Assembly: GCA_963828405.1 (NCBI GenBank)
Contig: CAWHEG010000031.1
Coordinates: 3,286,001 to 3,350,000, forward strand
Origin: JANMJD01 sp963828405
Lineage (GTDB): Bacteria > Actinomycetota > Acidimicrobiia > Acidimicrobiales > Ilumatobacteraceae
DNA: 64,000 nucleotides
Reading direction: 5' to 3'
Positions 1 through 7,861 of this stretch are shown here, in pieces. The notes under the pieces were generated by a model. That model searched no databases and was not told the origin of the DNA. It saw nothing but the letters and a program-made list of their open reading frames with translations. The stretch's first letter is position 1. Each line of letters starts with the position of its first letter. Made by a program: the position numbers and the translations under genes.

Positions 1-648
1 GTCGGACAGCCTACGCAGCGAGAACGCCGCGCCGTCGCCGATCGGCAGTGTGCCGATCCGGCTGACCGAGGCATGCATCAGCACGAGCCGCTCCCACTCC
101 CACGGGGTCGGCTCCAATCCGAGCAGGTGGTTGATGATCACCGCATTGGTGCCGGCATGGGCGACGAGGACGATCCGCTGATCGGGATCGGGCATCGTCC
201 ACACGGGCAACGTGTCCGACACCCGTTCGATCCCCCGCTCGGCCAGGAACAGACCGCACCCCTCGCGCACGCGGGCGACGAAGTCGATCGGCCGCTCCCC
301 GCCGAGGTGATCGAGACCGCGCCACTGGTCGTGGGCCGGACGGGCGCGCTCCTCGCGGAACGCCTGCTCGGCGTGCTCGGCCGGGGTCCCGTGCCAGGTC
401 GGATCGCGGATCTCCTCCAGCCACATGTGCACCTCCTCGGGCCGTCCGAGCCGTTCGTAGAGCGGGGCGGCGGTCTGGCGGGCACGAACCATCGGCGAGA
501 CGTAGACCTCGTCGAAGCGCTCCCGGGCGAGGAACTCGGCCATCGCCGCCGCCTGGCGGTGACCGAGCTCGGTCAACGGTGGGTTGGTCACGTTCAGGCC
601 GTCGCGGGTCCATTCGGGTTGTCCATGGCGGACGAGAACGATCTCCAT
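1..648 (-). CDS. histidine phosphatase family protein (3' end cut by window edge)
   Basis: The protein begins MEIVLVRHGQPEW, so it carries the RHG catalytic motif of the phosphoglycerate mutase / acid phosphatase superfamily right after the first strand. Its Arg-His is the phospho-acceptor. The second conserved histidine is seen downstream as AHAGTN, about 75 residues from the right place for this fold. The start at 648 is supported by a GGGAG ribosome site a few bases upstream. The frame is open through position 1, giving 216 visible codons, so the C-terminus lies outside the window. The substrate cannot be told; members act on phosphoglycerate, nucleotides, cobalamin-pathway alpha-ribazole phosphate (CobC) and others. 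A CobC role is possible given the cob genes about 20 kb away but is only a guess. Confidence 0.88.
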   Translation of the reverse strand, partial: MEIVLVRHGQPEWTRDGLNVTNPPLTELGHRQAAAMAEFLARERFDEVYVSPMVRARQTAAPLYERLGRPEEVHMWLEEIRDPTWHGTPAEHAEQAFREERARPAHDQWRGLDHLGGERPIDFVARVREGCGLFLAERGIERVSDTLPVWTMPDPDQRIVLVAHAGTNAVIINHLLGLEPTPWEWERLVLMHASVSRIGTLPIGDGAAFSLRRLSD

Positions 649-778
649 AGGCACTCCCGGGAACGTTCGGCGCCTCGGTGCGCCGGGCTTCCATCCTGGC
701 AGACGGGCCCGTCGGCGGGGGGCGCGTACACCCGCATCGTCAGCCCCAGGTCGACCGCCGACGGCATCGGCGACGCCC

Positions 779-2200
779 TCAGTTGAAGCTGCCCTGCCCG
801 AAGATGGCCGAGCCGTGCTCGGTGACCCGGGCCAGCGCCGCGGCGAGGCGGCCGACGTTGCTGCAGAAGCGCTCGGCGTCGGCGATCGTGTGCTGGACCG
901 ACAGCGTCCACTGCTCGCTCTTGCCCCACGGCGGCAGGAAGACGCCGCCGTTGTGCTGGAACAGGAAGTGGCAGTGGCTCAGGGCCGTGTCGATGGCCAG
1001 GAACTCGCGGTAGTTGCGCGGCACGGTCGGTCCGAACACCAGTGAGCCTTTCAGTCCGGTGACGTGGCCGTGGGCGGGCACGCCGGCGGCGGCGAGCAGC
1101 CCGACGGAGGTGTCGAGCATCTGCGCGCCGAGGCGCTCGCCGTGGGCGTAGGCCTGGTCGTCGAGGATCTCGGTGAGCACGGCGCGCGCCGCCGCCATCG
1201 TCAGCGGGTTGCCGTTGAAGGTGCCGACCTGGTCGTAGCGGCCGTCGGTGATCGCCGAGGCGACGTCGCTCGACATGCCGACTGCACCGCACGGCAGACC
1301 GCCGCCGAGGGCCTTGGCCAGACAGACGATGTCGGGTGTCACGCCGTACTTGGCCGTGCAGCCACCCCGGTGGACGGTGAGACCGGTCTTCACCTCGTCG
1401 AAGGCGAGCAGCACGCCGTAGCGGCGGGTGAGCTCGCGCACACCGGCGAGGTAGCCGGGCTCGGGCTCGATGATCCCGGCGTTCATCAGCATCGGCTCGA
1501 TGATCATGCCGGCGATCCGGCCGTCCTCGGCGACGAGCACCGCCTCGAGCGCGGCGAGATCGTTGAACGGCACGATGCGCACCATCTCGGCGCTCGCCCG
1601 GGTCACGCCGCCGCCCGGGATGCGGTGCGGCGCATCGGCCGGTCCGAGCTGGTCGACGGAGCGGAAGATCGAGACCATCACCGAGTCGTGGTGGCCGTGG
1701 TACGAGCCCTCGATCTTGATGATCAGGTCACGCCCGGTGATGCAGCGCATCAGGTGCACGGCGTCCATCGTCGCCTCGCTGCCCGAGTTGCCGAATCGCC
1801 ACATCGGCAGACCGAACCGTTGCTGGAGCGCCTCGGCGACGACGATGGCATCCTCGCCCGGCTGGGCGAAGTGCGTGCCCAGGGCGACCCGTCGGCTGAC
1901 CGCCTCGACGATCGCCGGGTGGGCATGGCCGACGACCATCACGCCGTAACCGCCGTGCAGATCGACGTACTCGGTGCCGTCGACGTCCCAGACGTGGGCG
2001 CCGAGGCCACGATCGACCCAGACCGGCACCGGACGGCTCGACATCCAGCTCGAGGTCACTCCCCCGGCCAGTGATCTCCGGGCCCGCTCGTACAGCTCAC
2101 GCGACCGGCCCATCCGGGCGAGGAACACACGCTCCTGCTCGGCGATGAGACCATCGATCGTGGAGGCCATCGTGTTGGTTTCGGCGATCAACGGGCTCAT
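779..2200 (-). CDS. class III aminotransferase, glutamate-1-semialdehyde aminomutase-like
   Basis: PLP-dependent fold-type I enzyme of 473 residues. Seen: the GNSGSEATMDAVHLMR substrate/PLP loop, FDEVKTG (the Asp that binds the PLP ring nitrogen) and LAKALGGGLP with the Schiff-base lysine at about K296. The closest family by motif is glutamate-1-semialdehyde 2,1-aminomutase and its relatives of unknown substrate. A TTG at 2230 would add ten residues, but ATG at 2200 has a GAGGGAG site at proper distance and is preferred. No other haem gene is nearby, so a housekeeping HemL role is doubtful; a beta- or gamma-amino acid transaminase is equally likely. A perfect 18-bp palindrome lies 51 bases upstream and may control it. 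Confidence 0.85.
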   Translation of the reverse strand: MSPLIAETNTMASTIDGLIAEQERVFLARMGRSRELYERARRSLAGGVTSSWMSSRPVPVWVDRGLGAHVWDVDGTEYVDLHGGYGVMVVGHAHPAIVEAVSRRVALGTHFAQPGEDAIVVAEALQQRFGLPMWRFGNSGSEATMDAVHLMRCITGRDLIIKIEGSYHGHHDSVMVSIFRSVDQLGPADAPHRIPGGGVTRASAEMVRIVPFNDLAALEAVLVAEDGRIAGMIIEPMLMNAGIIEPEPGYLAGVRELTRRYGVLLAFDEVKTGLTVHRGGCTAKYGVTPDIVCLAKALGGGLPCGAVGMSSDVASAITDGRYDQVGTFNGNPLTMAAARAVLTEILDDQAYAHGERLGAQMLDTSVGLLAAAGVPAHGHVTGLKGSLVFGPTVPRNYREFLAIDTALSHCHFLFQHNGGVFLPPWGKSEQWTLSVQHTIADAERFCSNVGRLAAALARVTEHGSAIFGQGSFN

Positions 2201-2250
2201 CGTTCCAGCTCCCTCATCGATGCCAGGCAACGCGGCCGTGGCAGTGTTCG

Positions 2251-2268
2251 ACTGACTGATCAGTCAGT
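2251..2268. promoter_or_regulatory. 18-bp perfect palindrome, TetR-type operator candidate
   Basis: ACTGACTGATCAGTCAGT is its own reverse complement over all 18 bases. It sits 51 bases upstream of the aminotransferase start and overlaps the TGA stop (2264-2266) of the upstream ABC transporter gene. TGACTGATCAGTCA-like palindromes are typical targets of TetR-family repressors. It has AT-rich steps unlike the surrounding DNA. No TetR gene lies in this window, so the regulator, if any, is elsewhere. Confidence 0.55.
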
Positions 2269-4066
2269 GTATCTCATCCGTCTCCAGGTCGTTCGATCCG
2301 CTCCCCGTCGCGTTCATCCATGCGGCGAACAGGGCGGCATACACGCCACCACGGGCGACGAGCTCCTCGTGCGATCCGAGCTCGACGAGGCGGCCGTCCT
2401 CCATCACCCCGACCCGGTCGGCGCGCGCCGCGGTCGAGAGCCGGTGGGCGATGGCGACCGTCGTGCGCCCCGAGGCCAGTCGGGCCAGCGCATGGGCCAG
2501 ACGGGTCTCGGTCAGCGGGTCGACGGCCGAGGTCGCCTCGTCGAGCAGCAGCACATCGGGATCGGCCAGGTAGGCGCGGGCCAGGGCGACGAGCTGGCGC
2601 TCCCCGGCGGAGAGCTGCTCACCGCGCTCGCCCACCTCGGTCGCCAGGCCGTCGGGCAGGGCGGCGAGCCACTCCCCCAACCCGAGCACCTCGAAGGCGG
2701 CGGCGATGTCGTCGTGGCCGGCGCCCGGGCGGGCGAACACGAGGTTGCGCTCGATCGTGGTGTCGAACAGGAAGGGGTCCTGGGGGACGAGCATCACCCT
2801 GCGGCGCAGGTCGTCGTTGGCCACGTCGCGCAGATCGACGCCACCCACGGTGATCCTCCCGCTGGTCGGGTCGGCGAGGCGGACGATGAGGCGCCCCAGC
2901 GTGCTCTTGCCCGACCCCGTGGCACCGACCAGAGCGACCTGTTCGCCCGCGGCGATGTCGAGGGTGACGTGTCGGATGGCCAGGGTTCCATCCTCGTCGA
3001 GCCCGAGTCGCGGCCGGTAGGCGAAATCGACCTCCTCCATCGACACCCCGAGCCGTCCCGGGGGCAGCGGCCGTGGAGACTCCGGTTCCGGGGGTCCGAC
3101 CGGGATGTCGAGGACCCCGAGGATCCGCCGGAACCCGGCGACGGCCGCCTGCGTCTGGTCGAGGATCTCGGTGAGCTCGGCGATCGGCTCCAGGAAACGG
3201 TAGGTGAGGAACACGAAGCCGACGAGCGAGCCTGCGGTCAGGCCACTCGACGGACCGCGGACGACGCCCGTGACGACCACGGCCGCCACCGTGAGCACGG
3301 AGAACACCTCACCGGACGGGAAGAGGAACGCGCCGATGGTCTGGGAGCGGATGAACGCCCGCGCCCGGCGGTCGGCCGCGGCCAGCACCCGCCGGGACGC
3401 GGCCGGCCGGGCGCCGTACGCCCTGGTCACGGCGCTGGCGGTGATCATCTCTCCGGCCTGCGAGAGGAACTCGGCGTTCCGTTCCCGCGCCCGCTCGTAG
3501 CCGCGCACCAGCCGCCGCTGCACGGCGCGCAGGACGACGGCCAGGGGGGCGGCCACCGCGAAGGCGACCAGGGCGAGCACCCAGTCGTAGGCCAGCATGA
3601 CGCCGGCCACCAGCACCATCAGCGTCGAGTCGAGCAACCAGGCGATCCCACCCCACGAGAAGAACTGCGTCATCGTCTCGATGTCGGAGGTGACCCGGGC
3701 GACGAGCGCGCCGCGGCGCTCCTCGGCGTGCTCGGCCAGGCTGAGGCGGTGGATGTGGTCGAAGAGCCGCACGCGCAGCCCGTACAGGGCGTGCTCGCTG
3801 CGGATCCCCAACCGGCGCATCGCCTCGCGCTGGGCCACCGCCGCCACCAGGACGACGGCGACGCCGATGATGCACAGCCTGGTCACCGCGGCGACGTCGA
3901 CGGCGCCGGGGGTGATCCCGTGGTCGATCGCCTGCTGGATCAGCACGGGCACGACCACCCGGCCGGCCGCTCCGGCCAGCGCCAGGCCGATGGTCACCGC
4001 CACCCCCTTGGTCAACTCCGGGGCGGTGCGCACGCCGCGGGCCAGCGTGGCGACCGCACCGGTCAC
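2264..4066 (-). CDS. ABC exporter half-transporter (TM domain + ATPase), consensus-site subunit
   Basis: A 600-residue type IV ABC exporter subunit: six-helix membrane domain (about residues 15-310) followed by a nucleotide-binding domain. Walker A is GATGSGKST (about residue 379), the signature is LSAGERQ (a variant of LSGGQ), Walker B is LLLDEATS with the catalytic Glu, and the switch His is in AIAHRLS. The GTG start at 4066 overlaps the upstream gene's TGA by four bases (GTGA), so the two are translationally coupled and almost certainly form a heterodimer. The frame stays open far upstream of 4066, but that part only shadows the partner gene. Substrate unknown: lipid, peptide or drug export are all possible. 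Confidence 0.9.
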   Translation of the reverse strand: MTGAVATLARGVRTAPELTKGVAVTIGLALAGAAGRVVVPVLIQQAIDHGITPGAVDVAAVTRLCIIGVAVVLVAAVAQREAMRRLGIRSEHALYGLRVRLFDHIHRLSLAEHAEERRGALVARVTSDIETMTQFFSWGGIAWLLDSTLMVLVAGVMLAYDWVLALVAFAVAAPLAVVLRAVQRRLVRGYERARERNAEFLSQAGEMITASAVTRAYGARPAASRRVLAAADRRARAFIRSQTIGAFLFPSGEVFSVLTVAAVVVTGVVRGPSSGLTAGSLVGFVFLTYRFLEPIAELTEILDQTQAAVAGFRRILGVLDIPVGPPEPESPRPLPPGRLGVSMEEVDFAYRPRLGLDEDGTLAIRHVTLDIAAGEQVALVGATGSGKSTLGRLIVRLADPTSGRITVGGVDLRDVANDDLRRRVMLVPQDPFLFDTTIERNLVFARPGAGHDDIAAAFEVLGLGEWLAALPDGLATEVGERGEQLSAGERQLVALARAYLADPDVLLLDEATSAVDPLTETRLAHALARLASGRTTVAIAHRLSTAARADRVGVMEDGRLVELGSHEELVARGGVYAALFAAWMNATGSGSNDLETDEIH

Positions 4067-5835
4067 GACGGGACCTCGACGCCCGGGCCGACGCGATCGT
4101 GCTCGTAGGCCTCGACGAGGGCGCGATACCCGGGATGCGCCCCCACGACCACCTCGTGCGCGCCGATGGCCTCGATGCGCCCGTTGGCGAGGAAGGCCAC
4201 CTCGTCGGCGAGGGCGATCGTGGACGGCCGGGAGGCGACGATCAGCGTGGTCACGTCGCGCAGCGTCGTGCGCAGCTGGCGCAGGATCTGGGCCTCGGTT
4301 CCCGGATCGAGCGCCGAGGTCGTGTCGTCGAGCAGCAGCACGCGGGGCCGGCGCGCCAGCGCCCGGGCCAGGGCGATGCGCTGCCGTTGGCCACCGGACA
4401 CACTCACACCCCGCTCGCCGACGATCGTGTCGCCACGCCCGGGGAGCTGGTCGACGAACTCGGCCGCCGAGGCGGTGGCCAGCGCGTGCTCGATCGTCGC
4501 CTGGTCGATCGGTTCGTCGAGCGTCACGTTGTCGACGATCGAGCCGCCGAGCAGGAACGGCTCCTGGAAGACGAGCGAACAGACCCCCGGCTGGCGGGCG
4601 ACCGCGCCGGACCACGGCGCCCGCAGCCCGGCGATGAGCTGGAGCAGGGACGACTTCCCGGCGCCCGTGGCCCCCACCAGCGCCACGGTCCGCCCGATGG
4701 GGATCTCGAGGTCGAGGCCGTCGAGCAGGGGCCGGCCCGCTTCGTAACCGAAGGTGACCGAGCGCAGGGCGAGACCGATGCCAGACGGCGCCTCGCCCAC
4801 CCCGGCGAGCGGATCGGGTTCCGTCGGCTCGTCGAGCACCTCGCGCACGCGTGCCCAGCCCGCCAGGGAATGGGGCAGCTCGGACAGGGCGTAGCCGATC
4901 AGCCGGAGGGGGAGGACGAGCAGGGTGAACAGGTAGACGAAGCTGGTGATCTCGCCGACGGTCATCGCCCCCGCCCGCACGCGTACCGCGCCGATGAGCA
5001 CGAGCAGGATGTTGCACACCGTCGGCGCCGTGTCGAGCAGGGTCTCGAAGTTGGCCTTGATCAGCACGGCGGCGATGCGTGACTGGCGCAGGTGGGCGGC
5101 GATCGTCGCCAGCCGGTCGGCCTCCCGGGTCTCGGCGCCGAAGGCCTTGACGACCATCACCCCCTCGAAGCTCTCGTGGACGGCCGACGACAACCGGCCG
5201 AGGTGATCCTGGGCCTCGTCGAAGTGGCGTCCCGCAGCGTGCTGGTAGCGCACGTTCAGCCCGCCGAGCACCGGGAACAGGGCCACGGCGACGAGCCCGA
5301 GCTGGAGATCGGTGACGACCAGCCAGACGGCCGAGATGACGATCAGCAGCACCGTGGAGAGGGCGAAGGGCAGCGGGCCGAGCACTCCGACGGACGCCTC
5401 GGCGTCGACCCCGATCCGGGCGACCAGATCGCCCGACGGACGGCGCTGCGTCCATTCCAGGGGTTGGGCCTGCATCTTGTCGACGAGCTGTCCGATGATG
5501 CTCTGCTCGCTGTGATACTGGGCCCGCCCGGCGAAGGTCCGGCGCACGACGACCCCGGCGGCGCGCACCAGGCCGATGCCGACGACGAGCGTCACACCGG
5601 CGAGCACCGTCGACGAACGGGGGCGTCCGTCGGCGAACGTCGGCACGATCACCTGGTCGACGAGCCGGCGGATGGCCCACGACGAGGCGATCGTGCACAC
5701 GGCGAACACGGCGGCCCCGAGGACGGCGGTGGAGAACTCGACGGGGTGGAGCCCGATGTGGTGGCGCACCAGCCACCATCCCCGTCGGAACGGCGAGACT
5801 CGGCGCGCGCCGGCGGGGTCGGGGGGAGGCGACAT
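4063..5835 (-). CDS. ABC exporter half-transporter (TM domain + ATPase), degenerate-site subunit
   Basis: A 590-residue partner of the downstream ABC gene, with membrane helices in about residues 35-310 and an ATPase domain with Walker A GATGAGKSS (about residue 387) and signature VSGGQRQ. Its Walker B reads LLLDDTTS: the catalytic base after the Walker B Asp is Asp, not Glu, and the H-loop region reads VASRPST with no obvious switch histidine. Together with the full consensus residues of the partner, this predicts the asymmetric ATP-site pattern of heterodimeric exporters such as TM287/288 or BmrCD. ATG at 5835 follows a GGTGG-type ribosome site; a divergent gene starts 80 bases away. Confidence 0.9.
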   Translation of the reverse strand: MSPPPDPAGARRVSPFRRGWWLVRHHIGLHPVEFSTAVLGAAVFAVCTIASSWAIRRLVDQVIVPTFADGRPRSSTVLAGVTLVVGIGLVRAAGVVVRRTFAGRAQYHSEQSIIGQLVDKMQAQPLEWTQRRPSGDLVARIGVDAEASVGVLGPLPFALSTVLLIVISAVWLVVTDLQLGLVAVALFPVLGGLNVRYQHAAGRHFDEAQDHLGRLSSAVHESFEGVMVVKAFGAETREADRLATIAAHLRQSRIAAVLIKANFETLLDTAPTVCNILLVLIGAVRVRAGAMTVGEITSFVYLFTLLVLPLRLIGYALSELPHSLAGWARVREVLDEPTEPDPLAGVGEAPSGIGLALRSVTFGYEAGRPLLDGLDLEIPIGRTVALVGATGAGKSSLLQLIAGLRAPWSGAVARQPGVCSLVFQEPFLLGGSIVDNVTLDEPIDQATIEHALATASAAEFVDQLPGRGDTIVGERGVSVSGGQRQRIALARALARRPRVLLLDDTTSALDPGTEAQILRQLRTTLRDVTTLIVASRPSTIALADEVAFLANGRIEAIGAHEVVVGAHPGYRALVEAYEHDRVGPGVEVPS

Positions 5836-5914
5836 CCACCGTTTCTACCAGCGGCGGCGGTCGCCGACGGACTCGATTCACCGCGCGACCGCCCGCGACG
5901 CCTAGCGTGGCGAC

Positions 5915-6415
5915 GTGCATCAACTCGATCTCGGTCTACTGGCCATCAGGGTGTTCTTCGGGCTCTCGATGGCCTACCACGGCTACAACAAGGTGTTCGG
6001 TGGCGGCGGTCTGGCCGGCACGACGTCGTGGTTCGGCTCGATGGGGATGAAGTGGCCCGCGCTCCAGGCCCGCATCGCTGCCGGCACCGAGATGGGTGCC
6101 GGGGTGATGTTCGCTGCCGGGCTGCTCACGCCGCTGGCCGCTGCCGGCCTGATCGGGCTGATGGTGGTGGCGATCTACACGACCCACCTGCGCAACGGGT
6201 TCTTCATCTTCCACGCCGGCCAGGGCTGGGAGTACTGCGCCTCGATCGCCGTGGCCGCCTTCGGCGTGGGCGCCATCGGCGCCGGGCAGTGGTCGCTCGA
6301 CGAGGCCCTCGACCTGCACATGACGGGCTGGACCGGGGCGGTCGTCGCCGGGGCGCTGGGTGTCGGCGGGGCGATCGCCCAGTTGGCGCTGTGCTACCGG
6401 CCGCCGGCCAAGTGA
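5915..6415 (+). CDS. DoxX family membrane protein
   Basis: A 166-residue protein with four predicted membrane helices and the DoxX pattern: an N-terminal RVFFGLSMAYHGYNKVFGG segment (a helix followed by the conserved HG..K turn), then GAGVMFAAGLLTPLAA and a C-terminal helix. DoxX proteins are small inner-membrane proteins. In mycobacteria one (DoxX with SseA and SodA) forms an oxidoreductase complex for thiol and oxidative stress, but most have no assigned role. GTG start at 5915. Its TGA overlaps the GTG of the next gene by four bases, so the two are an operon. Confidence 0.85.
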   Translation: MHQLDLGLLAIRVFFGLSMAYHGYNKVFGGGGLAGTTSWFGSMGMKWPALQARIAAGTEMGAGVMFAAGLLTPLAAAGLIGLMVVAIYTTHLRNGFFIFHAGQGWEYCASIAVAAFGVGAIGAGQWSLDEALDLHMTGWTGAVVAGALGVGGAIAQLALCYRPPAK

Positions 6416-6954
6416 TCGCAGCGACCACCGAGCAGCGGCCGTCGCGGCCGTGGATCACGGCGATGCTCGGGCTGATCGTCGCCCTGATCGCGGCGATGTG
6501 GGTCTACGCCTTCTTCTTCGCCCCTGACGGTGGCATCAACCGGATCGGCGATCGCGCCTGGTCGCAACGGGCCGAGGAGCGCTGTGCCGCCGCTGGTGAG
6601 GCGTTGTTCGCCCTGCGCGACGTCCGCACGATCGAGGAGGTCGGGTCCGGCGCACTGGCCCAGCGGGCCGAGATCGTCGCCAAGACGAACGTGATCCTGA
6701 CGACGATGCTCGACACGCTCGAGGCCGACGTTCCGAGCGACACGAAGGGCCGCGAGATCGTGCCCAAGTGGATCGCCGACTACCGCACCTACCTCGCCGA
6801 CCGCACCGACATGGTGGCCCGTCTGCGTGCCGGGGAGAACGTGCTGCTCAACGAGACCGAGGTCAACGGCAGCCCGATCAGCAACTTCATCAACGACTTC
6901 GCCCGCCAGAACGAGATGAAGAGCTGCCAGACCCCGACCGACCTGGCCGTCTGA
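6412..6954 (+). CDS. membrane-anchored protein of unknown function, coupled to DoxX
   Basis: A 180-residue protein that I do not recognise. One N-terminal membrane helix (about residues 14-34, rich in Leu/Ile/Ala, ending in YAFFFAP) is followed by a polar, mostly helical extracytoplasmic domain containing two cysteines (ERCAAAGEA near residue 60 and MKSCQTPTD near the end) that could form a disulfide. The GTG start overlaps the DoxX stop (GTGA), which indicates translational coupling and a shared job in the membrane. Similar short anchored proteins are common next to other genes in Acidimicrobiia, from memory. No catalytic motif is visible. Confidence 0.75.
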   Translation: MIAATTEQRPSRPWITAMLGLIVALIAAMWVYAFFFAPDGGINRIGDRAWSQRAEERCAAAGEALFALRDVRTIEEVGSGALAQRAEIVAKTNVILTTMLDTLEADVPSDTKGREIVPKWIADYRTYLADRTDMVARLRAGENVLLNETEVNGSPISNFINDFARQNEMKSCQTPTDLAV

Positions 6955-7009
6955 CGCCGTCGTCGACAGCGACCCGGCGCAGGACCCGAAACACTCCGGT
7001 CGACCGGAT

Positions 7010-7028
7010 GGAGCGGTGAACCCGCTCC
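7010..7028. terminator. candidate bidirectional terminator hairpin
   Basis: GGAGCGG and CCGCTCC form a perfect 7-bp stem around a 5-base loop, in the 83-base gap between two convergent genes. There is only a short TT after the stem, as is usual for high-GC actinobacterial hairpins. Confidence 0.5.
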
Positions 7029-7037
7029 TTGATCGCA

Positions 7038-7721
7038 TCAGGCGAACATCTCCGGCTTGCCCGAGCGCCACGAGGTGCCGTCGTGGAAGCGGATCACCCT
7101 GGCCGGTGCGCCGACGGCGACACAGTTGTCGGGCAGCTCCCCGGTGACCACCGAGTTGGCGCCGACGACCACGTGGCGGCCGATCCGGGCCCCGGGGAGC
7201 ACCACGGTGCCGTGGCCGAGCCACGAGCCGTCACCGACCGAGACCGGCCGCTCGGGCATCACCTGGTGGGAGATCGGTTCGTCGAGGTCCTCGTACCCGT
7301 GGTTCTGGTCGGTGATGTACACGTGGTGCCCCGTCCACACGTCGTTGCCGATGTCGATCGCCAGATGGCCGACGATGCCGCTCCCCCGGCCGATCAGGCA
7401 GCGATCGCCGATCCGCACCACGGGATCCATCAGGCAGGCCTGGCCCGGGACCATCCCCGCCGACAGCGTGACGTGCGGACCGAACATCGTGCCCTCGCCG
7501 ATGTGGATGAACCGTTCGTTGAACAGGGTGTTCGCCGGGAAGCAGATCACGCTCCCCGCGCCGAACCTCCCGAAGCGCCTGCCGCGCCGATCGAACGGCC
7601 CGATGGCGCCCCACTCGACGGCCGTGTCCCACGCCTTGCGGACCAGCTCACCGCCGAAGCGCCGGACGCACCCCCGCAGGCGACCGAGGGCGTTGGGCTC
7701 CGGGTACTCGCGGTGCAGCAC
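7038..7721 (-). CDS. hexapeptide-repeat (left-handed beta-helix) acyltransferase
   Basis: A 227-residue protein whose middle and C-terminal parts show the repeating [LIV]-G-x4 hexapeptide pattern (IHIGEGTMFGPHV, VRIGDRCLIGRGSGI, IDIGNDVWTGHHV, ARIGRHVVVGANSVV) of LbetaH trimeric O- or N-acetyltransferases such as NodL, CysE and Maa. The catalytic-type histidine is probably in the ITDQNHGY loop. The C-terminus ends with the usual GAPARVIR motif. The acceptor (sugar, amino acid or polyketide) is unknown. The frame remains open to 7868 past the divergent esterase start; the GTG at 7721 (VLHREYPEP) is the most reasonable start, though its ribosome site is weak. Confidence 0.85.
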   Translation of the reverse strand: MLHREYPEPNALGRLRGCVRRFGGELVRKAWDTAVEWGAIGPFDRRGRRFGRFGAGSVICFPANTLFNERFIHIGEGTMFGPHVTLSAGMVPGQACLMDPVVRIGDRCLIGRGSGIVGHLAIDIGNDVWTGHHVYITDQNHGYEDLDEPISHQVMPERPVSVGDGSWLGHGTVVLPGARIGRHVVVGANSVVTGELPDNCVAVGAPARVIRFHDGTSWRSGKPEMFA

Positions 7722-7861
7722 GACCCGCGAGGTTACCGGCGCAGCCCTTCGCCGGATCGTTCCGACGGCGCCGGCCGGTGCCGTTCGGCGATGGTGGCGC
7801 CCGGGCAGCGGGTGATCCCGCGTCCCGTGACGTGACGCAACGCCGGATACCTTGATCGCCC

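Noticed and set aside
2267..4108. Long plus-strand open frame (613 codons) opposite the ABC exporter
   Set aside because: High-GC antisense shadow: composition is Gly/Arg/His/Glu-rich with no domain motif, while the minus strand has all ABC motifs.
6997..7008. 12-base palindrome CCGGTCGACCGG
   Set aside because: Short GC palindromes of this kind are frequent by chance at this base composition; no link to a start.
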